This document shows positions 15,859 through 24,598 of a DNA stretch of 40,000 nt, piece after piece. The notes beneath the pieces are model-generated. The model saw only the letters and a program-made list of their open reading frames with translations. It ran no database searches and had not been told where the DNA came from. Each line of letters begins with the position of its first letter. The stretch's first letter is position 1. The translations under genes were made by a program, and so were the position numbers. The stretch comes from Bdellovibrio sp. 28-41-41 (lineage in GTDB: Bacteria; Bdellovibrionota; Bdellovibrionia; Bdellovibrionales; Bdellovibrionaceae), in NCBI GenBank assembly GCA_002256935.1, contig NCGL01000022.1, positions 1 through 40,000 of the forward strand, written 5' to 3'.

Positions 15859-18534
15859 ATGATATCTATGAAATTAAATGGGAATAAAATTTTAAAATAT
15901 CTGTCTCACGCGGTTACTGTTGCCAAGATGTCGGCAAAAAAATACAGCGGTATATCTGAATGGTGGCAGAACTTATCCGTCACCAAAAAGTTATACGGCA
16001 TTGTCGGTGTCATGGCATTGTTAATAGCCAGTGAATTGCTAACATTAATGTTTGCGATGTCGACACTATCCGCAGTGCGTGCGTTCATAGCGGGTGAAGG
16101 TTTATGGACGAAGGCGCAAAAAGACGCCATTCATGGACTCTATCAATATGCCATTGGTGGTGATGAAAAACATTACGACAATTTTAAAGAAAATTTGGTC
16201 ATAAATGAAGGTGATCATATTGCATTGATAGAAATGTCCAAAGGAAAGGAATTTGATCGGCAAGTCGTTCGCAAAGGTTTCGTAATGGGCGGCAATCATC
16301 CCAAAGACGTTGATGGGATGATTAATCTCCTGACGAAGTACTATTGGATAAGTTACGTCAATGATGCTATCACAGCTTGGATCAGCGGTGATCGTCTGCT
16401 AGAGGAATTAAAAAAATCAGGAGAAGATCTACACCAATCTATTCAAAAAAAACGTCCGCGCGCGAAAGCTCAGATCTTAAATAATATTGCTAGAATAAAT
16501 AGTGATCTGACTATTGTAGAAACAAATTTCTCAAAAGCTCTAGGGGCAGGCTCTCGCTGGTTAGAAAATCTTTTATTAACTTTTCTGCTGCTTCTGGTCG
16601 CAACAATTGAAGGCACTGGGATTTATCTGACATATCGATTTAGTCGGAACTTAAGCACTACCTTAAAAAATCTCGTTGATACGGCGGCGGAAATAGGCCG
16701 TGGCAACTTTTCTAGTTTGGCGCCGGTAAATTCTAAAGATGAGTTGGGTCAGGTGGCAATGGCTCTGAATAGGATGGCCGCGGATCTACAAGCCAATGCT
16801 ATTATACGAGAGCAGAGCGAAGGAGTTCTACGGGCCAGTGAAGAAAAATTTCGCCTGTTGGTGGAATCTGTTAAAGCCGAACGTAAAGATGCTGAACAGC
16901 GATTGTATCGATTGAATGAAAGCTTGGAAAAACGTTTTGAATCGCGCACGAGCGAATTGCAAGATCGTGAATATCAAATGAGAATTGTGACGAACGCTTT
17001 ACCGGTATTGATTGCTCAGATTGATACCAACGAGAAAATTATTTTCGCGAACGAAAAGTTTGCAGAGTGGGTCGAGAGTAGCACTCGCAATATAGTAGGT
17101 CAGTCGCTTCAACAGACGGTGGGTAGCGAGCGCTACTGCCTACTGGATGGGTATATAAAGAGAGCTTTGAATGGAGAGACGGTATCCTTTGAACGTAGCG
17201 AGAACGTGGGCGAGAGCACTCCATTTGAAACTTTCCTCAACATAACATTTGTTCCAGAAAAAGATATGACTGGCAAAGTAACTAGTTTCATTCTGGTTGC
17301 GAATGATGTCACGAAATACAAAGAAATTGAAAGTGAATTGAAGAATGCCAAAGAGCAAGCCGATGTTGCTAGCTCGACGAAAAGTGCGTTCCTTGCGAAT
17401 ATGAGCCACGAAATAAGAACACCATTAGGAGCGATTTTAAGTTTTTCTGAATTGTTACTTGGGCAAGAGTTAAAAGGAGAAGAACGCGTTCGCGGGGCTG
17501 AAGTTATTAGACGGAATGGATTTTTACTGTCGAATATCATAAATGATATTTTGGATTTATCTAAGGTTGAAGCTGGGAAATTAGATATCGAACGTGTGGC
17601 CGTTCATTTTGACGAAGTCGTAAGCGAAATAAAATCGCTTCTAAATTTAAAAGCTACAGAAAAAGGTATCCGCTTAACGGTAACTGCGGATGGGGCCATT
17701 CCCGATGTTATTGTCACAGATCCACTTCGGCTACGACAAATTTTACTTAATATCGTTGGAAATGCGATCAAGTTTACACAGCAAGGATCTGTGGATATTA
17801 AGATCAGTCTTGTTTCTGAAAATTCTGGTGCACCTAAATTAAGATTCCTTATTAAGGACACAGGGGAAGGAATCAAACCTGGACATGCAAAAAAATTATT
17901 TGAACCATTTAGTCAGGAAGATGTATCGACGACTCGCAAGTATGGTGGGACGGGATTAGGATTAGTTCTTTCGAGAAAACTGGCCAACAGTTTAGGCGGA
18001 GATGTCGAATTGCTAGCTAGCAGTCCCGATGAAGGCAGTACTTTCAGTATTACGATTGATCCAGGCGATTTGAAAAAAGTTATATTTCAAAATTTTGAAA
18101 CAAGACGCTTGAATGCCGCACCTGATATTGGAATTACAGTGGATTTTAGTCGTGTGAAAATTCTTTTGGTCGATGACAGTTTAGATAATCAGTTGATTGT
18201 AACTCATCTTTTGAGATCGACCGGCGCGAAAATAGATACAGCCAACAACGGCCGTGAAGGCGTCGATAAAGCGAAACAAAATAATTACGATATAATTTTG
18301 ATGGATTTGCAGATGCCGGTACTAGACGGCTATGGTGCTGTACAGGAATTGAAACAATTTGGATATATGAAACCAATTATTGCACTGACCGCGCACGCAA
18401 TGAAAGAAGAACGTGTGCGATGTTTAGAAAGTGGATTTGTAGATCACCTAAGTAAACCTATAGATCGGCATCTATTAACAAAAGTTATAGATCAATACAC
18501 TAAAACTCGCGGCGAATTAATCACCACGTTATAG
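15859..18534 (+). CDS. Hybrid sensor histidine kinase (HAMP-PAS-HisKA-HATPase-REC)
   Basis: 891-residue inner-membrane hybrid kinase. Membrane helices at about residues 46-68 and 236-258 bracket a helical periplasmic sensor of about 170 residues. Then come HAMP (about 258-312), coiled coil, PAS (about 372-490), HisKA with NMSHEIRTPLGAI (His near 516), the ATPase N box NIVGNAIKFTQ (about 632) and GGTGLGLVLSRKL, and a C-terminal receiver (about 767-885) with DLQMPVLDGY as phospho-acceptor region. Signal and partner are unknown; the nearby HPt protein is a candidate relay. No ribosome binding site is close to the ATG. A second in-frame ATG follows 9 bp on. Confidence 0.92.
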   Translation: MISMKLNGNKILKYLSHAVTVAKMSAKKYSGISEWWQNLSVTKKLYGIVGVMALLIASELLTLMFAMSTLSAVRAFIAGEGLWTKAQKDAIHGLYQYAIGGDEKHYDNFKENLVINEGDHIALIEMSKGKEFDRQVVRKGFVMGGNHPKDVDGMINLLTKYYWISYVNDAITAWISGDRLLEELKKSGEDLHQSIQKKRPRAKAQILNNIARINSDLTIVETNFSKALGAGSRWLENLLLTFLLLLVATIEGTGIYLTYRFSRNLSTTLKNLVDTAAEIGRGNFSSLAPVNSKDELGQVAMALNRMAADLQANAIIREQSEGVLRASEEKFRLLVESVKAERKDAEQRLYRLNESLEKRFESRTSELQDREYQMRIVTNALPVLIAQIDTNEKIIFANEKFAEWVESSTRNIVGQSLQQTVGSERYCLLDGYIKRALNGETVSFERSENVGESTPFETFLNITFVPEKDMTGKVTSFILVANDVTKYKEIESELKNAKEQADVASSTKSAFLANMSHEIRTPLGAILSFSELLLGQELKGEERVRGAEVIRRNGFLLSNIINDILDLSKVEAGKLDIERVAVHFDEVVSEIKSLLNLKATEKGIRLTVTADGAIPDVIVTDPLRLRQILLNIVGNAIKFTQQGSVDIKISLVSENSGAPKLRFLIKDTGEGIKPGHAKKLFEPFSQEDVSTTRKYGGTGLGLVLSRKLANSLGGDVELLASSPDEGSTFSITIDPGDLKKVIFQNFETRRLNAAPDIGITVDFSRVKILLVDDSLDNQLIVTHLLRSTGAKIDTANNGREGVDKAKQNNYDIILMDLQMPVLDGYGAVQELKQFGYMKPIIALTAHAMKEERVRCLESGFVDHLSKPIDRHLLTKVIDQYTKTRGELITTL

Positions 18535-18536
18535 AC

Positions 18537-18547
18537 TTATTGCCCCG
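18537..18547 (+). promoter_or_regulatory. TTGCCCCG-type element upstream of receiver gene
   Basis: TTATTGCCCCG begins 2 bp after the kinase stop codon and about 40 bp before the sigma-54 promoter at 18586. It matches the recurring element seen at eight or more places in 15771-32096. Confidence 0.5.
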
Positions 18548-18585
18548 AAAATTTCACAGATGATCATTAACTGATCAGAGCCTGA

Positions 18586-18601
18586 TGGTCCTTGAATTGC
18601 T
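18586..18601 (+). promoter_or_regulatory. Sigma-54 promoter of leader peptide and receiver gene
   Basis: TGGTCCTTGAATTGCT has TGG, TTGCT and exact GG-N10-GC spacing. It lies about 40 nt upstream of the 17-codon ORF at 18640, so the receiver gene is separately transcribed from the kinase gene. Confidence 0.7.
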
Positions 18602-18639
18602 TTCTAATCTATAAGTAGAAGCTCATGGAGGGGCGTATT

Positions 18640-18693
18640 ATGCCACAAAAACATGAAGGAAAGGATTTTTTTTGGACGGAATCATCTTATTAA
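18640..18693 (+). CDS. 17-residue leader-type peptide before receiver gene
   Basis: ATG at 18640 is preceded by a very strong ribosome binding site (GGAGGGG, 7-8 bases upstream) and opens a 17-codon frame, MPQKHEGKDFFWTESSY, that ends 11 bp before the receiver ATG. Such a strong site on so short a frame suggests a translated leader or a small functional peptide. It has no run of one amino acid as in classic attenuators. It lies between the sigma-54 promoter and the receiver gene. Confidence 0.5.
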   Translation: MPQKHEGKDFFWTESSY

Positions 18694-18704
18694 GGAAGGA
18701 CAAT

Positions 18705-19268
18705 ATGTCGGTTATAAACTTTATACATAGAAGTCCAGAACCACCAAAAGCCGAAACGCAAGGGAATGCGGGCAATGGTGGTGCTCCCCAACTTATTAGT
18801 GAAGAAGTGAGTGGGGTAAATGAAGAATTTAATCAGTACATGGAATACTACATGGATATGATTAGAATGAAATCCAAAGGCAATGTCCTAATTGTGGAAG
18901 ATGACGAATTCAGCCTGATGATTATTGAAAATGCCGTTAAGGAGTATAGTCGAGATATATCGATTATTACATGCACTTCGGTCGAAGCCGCAGTGGAAAT
19001 TCTTAAACATAGTCTATGCGACTTAGTTATCTCTGATTATTACTTAGAAGGCAGTAGTAACGGCCTTGATTTGTGCCACCACATAGTTAGTTTATATCCG
19101 AAAACAAAATGCCTAATGATGTCGAGTATGAACTTTCCTCAGTATCAAGAGGTCGTATCTAAAGCAGAAACGTCAGCTCAAACATCACTTGAATTTATGG
19201 AAAAGCCAATTAAGCCGTCATTGATAAAAAAATATCTGACTTCGTTTTTTGAAGACTTAAATACTTGA
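18705..19268 (+). CDS. Receiver-domain response regulator
   Basis: 187-residue protein with a disordered, Gly/Asn-rich N terminus of about 55 residues and a receiver domain from about residue 61: NVLIVEDDEFSLMI, phospho-acceptor region LVISDYYLEGSSNG, and the conserved lysine in FMEKPIKPS. No DNA-binding output domain is present, so it probably passes phosphate to, or binds, another protein. The ATG at 18705 with AAGGAAGG upstream is preferred to an in-frame TTG at 18672. Its end overlaps the end of the opposing kinase gene by 12 bp. Confidence 0.85.
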   Translation: MSVINFIHRSPEPPKAETQGNAGNGGAPQLISEEVSGVNEEFNQYMEYYMDMIRMKSKGNVLIVEDDEFSLMIIENAVKEYSRDISIITCTSVEAAVEILKHSLCDLVISDYYLEGSSNGLDLCHHIVSLYPKTKCLMMSSMNFPQYQEVVSKAETSAQTSLEFMEKPIKPSLIKKYLTSFFEDLNT

Positions 19269-21332
19269 ATTGTGGGATTGTATGACGTTTTTTTTATTTT
19301 GAACAAGACGAGCTACTAAACTAATTAGCTTCTCACTGTTTACGGGTTTGGTAAAGTGCTCTGTACATCCCGCATTTAGGCAAAGTGTGCGTTCTTCAAT
19401 CAATGCATGGGCTGTCAGTGCGACAATAGGAATCTCGAATCCCTTTCTACGAAGAATACGTGTTGCTTCGTAGCCATCCATTTTAGGCATTTGGATATCC
19501 ATCAGAATAATATCGTAATTATCGTCTGAGGCTTTGCTAATTCCTTCATAGCCATTGTCAGCGAATTCAACTTTGGCTCCAGCAGATGTCAAGAACATGC
19601 CGATGACCATTTGGTTATCTGGAGCATCTTCGACAAAAAGAATTTTAAATCCTTTTAATGAGTTTTCATTCACCTCTAAGGCCTCGAAGGGCGTCTCTTC
19701 GCGATATAGATCGATAGACTTAAATCCATTGACCCAATTACAGTACGTTACAGGTTGCGCTTTGATTTGAATTTTGAATGTGCTCCCAAAATCAGATTGA
19801 GTCGATTCCAGAGTAACGTTGCCGCCTAAAGCCTGAGCTAACTTTTGTGATAGCGCTAATCCTAAGCCAGTTCCACCAAACAGGCGAGTCGTTGAACTGT
19901 CGACCTGGGCGAATGGTTGAAAAAGACGCTCTACTTGATCGGCTTTAATTCCGACGCCAGTGTCTTCAACTTTAATTTCAAGAACTCCGTCGTCAGTCCA
20001 TAGTTCACCATGCCAGCGAACGCGAACCTGCACGGCACCTTTTTCGGTGAACTTTATGGCATTGCTAACAATATTAGTCAGAATTTGGCGAATACGAGTC
20101 GGGTCGGATTGAATTCGTTCTGGGATATGCGTTTCTAAAATAAATTTCAGTTCTAAATGTTTTTCTTCAGTTTTAATCGCCAGTAGTGATTTGATATCGT
20201 ATAGCAATTCGGTCAGATTAAATTCGATAATTTCGACCTCTAGTCGACCGGCCTCAATTTTTGAGATATCTAAAATTTCGTCAATCACATTTAGAAGTTG
20301 TTTTCCATTTCTATGAATAGTTGAAATAGCATGCTGGCGTTCGATTTCATTTTGCTTTGGATTCAAAAGTAATTCTGTAAAACCAAGGATAGCACTCATC
20401 GGAGTTCTGATTTCATGGCTCATATTTGCTAAGAAATAGATTTTGGCCATATTGGCTGATACGGCCTGCTTTTGCGCCACTACTAATTTTTCTTCGCCGA
20501 TTTTTCTATCATGTATATCTGTGCAGGTTCCCACCCAAGAGAGCACCTCGTTAGCTTTTGAATCAGGTACCGCAATAATCCAGTGCCAGCGCCATTGTCC
20601 GTCACGTCGGCGAATGCGCACTTCGATTTCGAATGCTTTCAGAGTTCCCATCGAACGCATCCAATTTAGTAGAAATCGCCCCAGGTCATCGGGGTGAATG
20701 GCGCCTTGCCAAGACGATCCGATACTTTCACCTTCAGTTAATCCCGTGTAACGATACCAAACATGATTGAAATAATAGACAGTGCCTTCAGCACGTGCTT
20801 TCCAAACAATGTGAGGAATCGAGTCCGCTAATTTGCGATATTGGCGCAAAATATCAACTTCTAACTCTGTAAGTTTGAAATGTTTTTCGCGTCGCTCGCT
20901 TTCGCTGATGCTAATCGCCTGTTGTTGTAATTTTTGGCTCTTTAAAAACAAATCTACAAATATTTTTACTTTTGATCGCAAAACGTACGGTTCAAAGGGT
21001 TTAAATATGTAATCGACGGCGCCGACTTCATAACAACGGAAAATATATCTATCATCAGGGCAAATGGCCGTAACGAAGATGATCGGGGTGTCTTTGTTGC
21101 TTTTATAATCATTGCGTATGTGTTGAGCGGTTTCAAAACCATCCATCTCAGGCATCTGCACATCAAGTAAAATTACGGCAAAGTTATATTTGTCGAGTTG
21201 ATCAAGGGCTTCTGCTCCGGATTGAGCTAGTACCAAATTCAGATTCGGTATGTCTCGCAGCGCGGCTTCCATTACTATCAAGCTGTCCATGCGATCATCA
21301 ACTAATAGAATATCAACCGGGGAGGGTTTCAT
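19257..21332 (-). CDS. Hybrid histidine kinase (REC-PAS-HisKA-HATPase-REC)
   Basis: 691-residue soluble kinase with no membrane segment. An N-terminal receiver (residues 8-125; ILLVDDRMDSL, LLDVQMPEMDGF) is followed by PAS (about 165-285), HisKA with NMSHEIRTPMSAI (His near 305), ATPase (about 410-530; ILTNIVSNAIKFTE, GGTGLGLALSQKL) and a second receiver (about 562-680; ILMDIQMPKMDGY). Input therefore comes by phosphorylation from another kinase and through the PAS fold. It follows a 34-residue ORF with one base between stop and start, and converges on the receiver gene. Confidence 0.92.
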   Translation of the reverse strand: MKPSPVDILLVDDRMDSLIVMEAALRDIPNLNLVLAQSGAEALDQLDKYNFAVILLDVQMPEMDGFETAQHIRNDYKSNKDTPIIFVTAICPDDRYIFRCYEVGAVDYIFKPFEPYVLRSKVKIFVDLFLKSQKLQQQAISISESERREKHFKLTELEVDILRQYRKLADSIPHIVWKARAEGTVYYFNHVWYRYTGLTEGESIGSSWQGAIHPDDLGRFLLNWMRSMGTLKAFEIEVRIRRRDGQWRWHWIIAVPDSKANEVLSWVGTCTDIHDRKIGEEKLVVAQKQAVSANMAKIYFLANMSHEIRTPMSAILGFTELLLNPKQNEIERQHAISTIHRNGKQLLNVIDEILDISKIEAGRLEVEIIEFNLTELLYDIKSLLAIKTEEKHLELKFILETHIPERIQSDPTRIRQILTNIVSNAIKFTEKGAVQVRVRWHGELWTDDGVLEIKVEDTGVGIKADQVERLFQPFAQVDSSTTRLFGGTGLGLALSQKLAQALGGNVTLESTQSDFGSTFKIQIKAQPVTYCNWVNGFKSIDLYREETPFEALEVNENSLKGFKILFVEDAPDNQMVIGMFLTSAGAKVEFADNGYEGISKASDDNYDIILMDIQMPKMDGYEATRILRRKGFEIPIVALTAHALIEERTLCLNAGCTEHFTKPVNSEKLISLVARLVQNKKNVIQSHNSSI

Positions 21333-21333
21333 T

Positions 21334-21438
21334 TTAGGACTCTTTTTCTTTAGTCAGTGGAACACTTACCGATTCGTTAGCATGCGGATCTAGTGTGAAA
21401 TGTTTTACCGAAATTTTCTTCTTTCTCGATTTCTGCAT
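21334..21438 (-). CDS. 34-residue basic peptide in operon with kinase
   Basis: TTTTTGGAGGATCT directly before the ATG is a near-perfect ribosome binding site. The frame encodes a very basic start (MQKSRKKKISVKHF) and an acidic/polar end (TKEKES), and its stop is one base before the kinase ATG. That arrangement implies translational coupling to the kinase. No family is recognised. It may be a coupling leader or a small partner of the kinase. Confidence 0.55.
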   Translation of the reverse strand: MQKSRKKKISVKHFTLDPHANESVSVPLTKEKES

Positions 21439-21529
21439 AGATCCTCCAAAAATACTTATTTTGTGCTATCTTTTGAGTAAACAGAAATTTATTTCGACAG
21501 GCCACAAATTTTATTTTTTTCCGTTTTGC

Positions 21530-21544
21530 CGGGGCATAATTCCA
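21530..21544 (-). promoter_or_regulatory. TGGAATTATGCCCCG element upstream of kinase operon
   Basis: On the minus strand TGGAATTATGCCCCG differs by one base from the copy at 15788-15802. It lies about 92 bp before the 34-residue ORF. No good sigma-54 box is seen between it and the gene, so here it may work with another sigma factor. Confidence 0.5.
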
Positions 21545-21631
21545 CAACCAGCAAATATCTAGCTAATAAGATAAAAATCGATGTTTCTTCCAATGGTTCA
21601 TATCTGACATTATTCCCTGTTGAACTGTAGC

Positions 21632-22168
21632 TTATACCGCTCGAAATCCCCCAGTTTTTCTTTGAATGAAATCGGCGATCGTAGTTAAGATTTTATTTAA
21701 AGGTTGAGCTTTAGAAATGTGACCAACATAATTGAAATGTTTTGTTTTTCTTAGTTTGCAATCTTCTTGCGCTGTTGAAGAGAAAACTACGACGGGAACT
21801 TCGTTTTTATCCCATTCGATCGGTAATCCCGGTTCGTAGGCCATAGCTTGATCGGCACGAAGTAATGTTTCTTCACCGTTAAGTACTGGCAAATTCCAAT
21901 CTAAAATAATTAAATCGTAATAACCTTCAACCATTTTATTCATGGCTTCAAAAGGGTCTGACGCTATGTCAACTCGGCAAGAATACATTTTTTTAAGTCT
22001 TAATTGAATAACTTCGCTCATGTCGACGTCGTCTTCGATAAGCAAGATGCGTTTAACTTTTCCTGCAATGGATTGTCTGCGGCCAAACATTTTTTTGTAT
22101 GTTGCTTGGAATATTGGTGATTCGAAAAGTTCTTTATTGTAGATATGCTGTTCTGCTGGTGTTGCCAT
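21632..22168 (-). CDS. Receiver-domain response regulator
   Basis: 178-residue protein with a short N-terminal extension (about 40 residues) and a receiver domain: RILLIEDDVDMSE (about residue 42), phospho-acceptor LIILDWNLPVLNGEE (about 90), switch threonine region VVVFSSTAQ and lysine in HISKAQPL. No output domain follows. GGGGGAAATAG lies before the ATG. It has its own sigma-54 promoter at 22245-22260. It probably acts in a phosphorelay with the HPt protein encoded just upstream. Confidence 0.87.
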   Translation of the reverse strand: MATPAEQHIYNKELFESPIFQATYKKMFGRRQSIAGKVKRILLIEDDVDMSEVIQLRLKKMYSCRVDIASDPFEAMNKMVEGYYDLIILDWNLPVLNGEETLLRADQAMAYEPGLPIEWDKNEVPVVVFSSTAQEDCKLRKTKHFNYVGHISKAQPLNKILTTIADFIQRKTGGFRAV

Positions 22169-22244
22169 AACTATTTCCCCCTAATTTATTAGTGATAATG
22201 ATTTTGCTCTTTGTTATTTTTTTCTAGTTTCGCTTAACTAGCAC

Positions 22245-22260
22245 AGCAAAGGGCGTACCA
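22245..22260 (-). promoter_or_regulatory. Sigma-54 promoter of receiver gene
   Basis: On the minus strand TGGTACGCCCTTTGCT gives TGG, TTGCT and GG-N10-GC spacing, about 78 nt before the receiver ATG at 22168. Only a degenerate upstream element is visible (CGGGGGAACTATTCC on the plus strand near 22333-22347). Confidence 0.7.
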
Positions 22261-22346
22261 ATACTCGTAAGGTGTAATTTCAGGCGGAATAATAGTAAAA
22301 AACAGAACATTTGGGACAGGACACCCCAAGGCGGGGGAACTATTCC

Positions 22347-22634
22347 CTACAGTTCTGTCTTCTGTATGTTTGCAACTGCTGTACCAAAGTCGTGGACAGC
22401 TTTTTTGATCTCTTCTATATTCTTTTCTTTCGCCGCTGTTTCAAGGGCGATTCCGATAGGAGACAAAGCATCGAATCCAAAAGATTCTGCGTTGCCTTTT
22501 ACTTGATGACCAACTTTTTCTAAAAAAGAATAGTCACCGGTTGCGATGGCTTTGCTACATTCAGCAAAATCTGATAGACGACGTTGAATGTAAACAACTT
22601 TCATTTCATGAGGTACTTGATTACTAAAAGACAT
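22347..22634 (-). CDS. HPt-domain phosphotransfer protein
   Basis: 95-residue histidine phosphotransfer protein. The phospho-accepting histidine is in HQVKGNAESFGF (about residue 44), the HxxKG pattern of HPt four-helix bundles. The ATG at 22634 has AGGAG seven bases upstream and is preferred over the longer frame from 22670. It follows the NtrC-type regulator gene by 32 bp and is likely in its operon. It can link the receivers of the hybrid kinases to a downstream receiver, possibly the regulator itself. Confidence 0.85.
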   Translation of the reverse strand: MSFSNQVPHEMKVVYIQRRLSDFAECSKAIATGDYSFLEKVGHQVKGNAESFGFDALSPIGIALETAAKEKNIEEIKKAVHDFGTAVANIQKTEL

Positions 22635-22666
22635 TTTAATCTCCTGTGTAAGCTGGAAAAATGGAA

Positions 22667-24052
22667 TCAATGTTCCATTTCTTTAAGTCGTCTGTAAAGC
22701 GTCTTTCTGTCGATCTGCAAATCTTTCGCTGTTTTTTCTTTTACGCCCTGATTGATCTCAAGAGCATAGCTAATATATTTATTGATCAACTCTTCCACTG
22801 ATAACAAACGGGATTGTGAAATTCTGCTAAAATCGAATGCATTTTCTGTGCTAGTTTCACGAGTGTCGGCCTGATCTATCGGAATGACATCGTCTGATTC
22901 AATTCGATCTTTTTCCGCCAAAACTAATGCGCGTTCGATTGAGTTCTCAAGTTCGCGAACATTTCCTTTCCAAGGGTGTTTGATTAATGCTTCCAAACAA
23001 TCATTACTGAAGAACTTGCCACGGATGTTATTAAGTGCGGAGAATTTGTTTAAAAAGAACTCCGCCAATGGGATAATATCTTCTTTACGTTCTCTTAAAG
23101 GTGGAATCCATATTGGAATTACATTCAAGCGGAAAAATAAATCTTCACGGAAGTTTTTCTTTTCGACTTCTTCACGTAAATTTTTATGAGTCGCACAAAC
23201 AATGCGAGCACGAATCGGACGGTATTGATTTTCACCAATGCGTTTAATCTTACGTTCTTGTAGAACGCGAAGTAATTTGGCTTGAAGTGATAAGTTCAAA
23301 TCTCCGATTTCATCTAAGAATAGTGTCCCGGCATCGGCTTCTTCAAATAAGCCAACTTTCTTTTCAGAGGCGCCAGTGAAAGAACCTTTAGCATGACCAA
23401 ATAGTTCTGATTCTAATAAGTTTTCTGGAATCGAAGCGCAGTTGATGGCGATAAAAGGAAATTTTTTGCGAGGACCCAGAATGTGAATCGTCTTAGCGAT
23501 AATTTCTTTACCTGTTCCGCTTTCACCAGAAATTAAAACATTCGAGCTAGATTGTGATACTCGACGAGCTAAATCCAATGCGTGTTTGATGCCCGGGCTT
23601 TTGCCAATAACGCCTTCAAGGCTAGTAGTACCTTCTTGGAGTTTAACTACGGTTTTAAGAGTCTGATTATCTTGTTCAACGCGAGCTAGATGTAATGCAC
23701 GCTCGACAGAAACTAACAATTGAGGAAAATGGATTGGTTTAACTACGAAATCATAGGCACCGGCGTGAATCGCTTCAACGGCTACTTCCACTTTTCTATT
23801 GGCAGTTATCAATATAATAGGAATTTGATTTCCTAAAGACTTCATTCGTTTAGTGAATTCAATCCCTGAAATGTTCGGCAAACTAAAATCAGTAACAATA
23901 ACGTCACAGTTTAATTTTGCATTCGAGATGTCCTCAAAGGCTTTAAGAGCATCTTCGTACAAAAATGTCGTGTAATCTAAGTTTTCAAAGAAGTTGCTTA
24001 AAAGTTTTAACGTATCTCGGTCATCGTCTATTAGTGCGATTCGAGCTTTCAT
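22667..24052 (-). CDS. NtrC-family sigma-54-dependent response regulator
   Basis: 461-residue enhancer-binding activator: receiver (about residues 1-118; ALIDDDRDTL, VIVTDFSLPNISG, lysine in VVKPIHFP), AAA+ domain (about 140-375) with Walker A GESGTGKEIIAK, sigma-54 contact loop ELFGHAKGSFTGA (GSFTGA variant of GAFTGA), Walker B TLFLDEIGDL and arginine-finger region, and a C-terminal Fis-type helix-turn-helix (TAKDLQIDRKTLYRRLKEM). It should activate sigma-54 promoters by ATP hydrolysis. The start is set at MKARIALIDDD because GGGG lies 9 bases before it; a longer frame begins inside a regulatory element. It is a prime candidate to drive the promoters found in this window. Confidence 0.93.
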   Translation of the reverse strand: MKARIALIDDDRDTLKLLSNFFENLDYTTFLYEDALKAFEDISNAKLNCDVIVTDFSLPNISGIEFTKRMKSLGNQIPIILITANRKVEVAVEAIHAGAYDFVVKPIHFPQLLVSVERALHLARVEQDNQTLKTVVKLQEGTTSLEGVIGKSPGIKHALDLARRVSQSSSNVLISGESGTGKEIIAKTIHILGPRKKFPFIAINCASIPENLLESELFGHAKGSFTGASEKKVGLFEEADAGTLFLDEIGDLNLSLQAKLLRVLQERKIKRIGENQYRPIRARIVCATHKNLREEVEKKNFREDLFFRLNVIPIWIPPLRERKEDIIPLAEFFLNKFSALNNIRGKFFSNDCLEALIKHPWKGNVRELENSIERALVLAEKDRIESDDVIPIDQADTRETSTENAFDFSRISQSRLLSVEELINKYISYALEINQGVKEKTAKDLQIDRKTLYRRLKEMEH

Positions 24053-24099
24053 CTTATTCATCCCCTTTATCTGTAACCTGTTTTCTATCACATGAGGCG

Positions 24100-24132
24100 T
24101 TTTGCCACAATGGAATGTTGCTTTTTGCCCCA
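24100..24132. promoter_or_regulatory. Paired TTTTGCC-type elements near the sigma-54 activator gene
   Basis: TTTTGCCACAA and TTTTTGCCCCA lie 23 bp apart, with TGGAATG between them as in other copies. They are 50-80 bp upstream of the activator start, so the activator may control its own gene. Confidence 0.45.
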
Positions 24133-24284
24133 TTAGGTTAGTATTACTTGTAAATTTTTGACCAATTCAAAGAAAGACTACAGTTTTTGTCGCTGTATTT
24201 GAATTTGAAAAAAATCTTAATTATTAGCAACTTGCCGAAGCGTCATAGAGAAAACTATCCTTGGAATAGACATTTTACTTTGCC

Positions 24285-24295
24285 TTTTTGCCCCG
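24285..24295 (+). promoter_or_regulatory. TTTTTGCCCCG element
   Basis: TTTTTGCCCCG in the intergenic region about 245 bp before the sigma-54 promoter at 24539. The rest of 24134-24443 holds no gene I can support. Confidence 0.45.
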
Positions 24296-24443
24296 GTTTC
24301 TCTCATTCTTCTGTCGACGTACTCATTTTAAAGAGCAACATCCGTACCAATATTCCCCGGAGGATTGTGTCACGCGTCCACACTGGGGGAAAACGAGACA
24401 ATATGGCATTCGACACAGAGTTAGAAGTTAACATACACAATTG

Positions 24444-24480
24444 TGGAATTTTGCCTATCTCAATTCATAATTCTGCCCCG
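24444..24480 (+). promoter_or_regulatory. Paired TGGAATTTTGCC / AATTCTGCCCCG elements
   Basis: TGGAATTTTGCC (24444-24455) and AATTCTGCCCCG (24469-24480) are 22 bp apart and 60-95 bp upstream of the sigma-54 promoter at 24539, a typical enhancer distance. Confidence 0.55.
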
Positions 24481-24538
24481 AGTAGTTTGATGAAAACGAA
24501 ATGAAAATGCGTTCGCTAAATTAAAAGATATTCAGCTA

Positions 24539-24554
24539 TGGCGCTCGGCTTGCA
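24539..24554 (+). promoter_or_regulatory. Sigma-54 promoter of stress-protein operon
   Basis: TGGCGCTCGGCTTGCA matches the -24/-12 consensus very well with GG-N10-GC spacing, about 46 nt before the ATG at 24599. Confidence 0.8.
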
Positions 24555-24598
24555 TTTCCTATTCTTTTAAATAAAGGCAAAAACTTTTGGAGGATAAT

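Noticed and set aside
24053..24133. Longer N terminus for the NtrC-type regulator
   Set aside because: The extra 27 residues start inside a TTTTGCCCC copy, and the receiver fold begins at MKARIALIDDD.
24187..24504. 105-codon open frame on the plus strand
   Set aside because: It begins with TTG without a ribosome binding site, has no coherent protein pattern, and overlaps several copies of the TTTTGCCCCG element; it is regulatory DNA.
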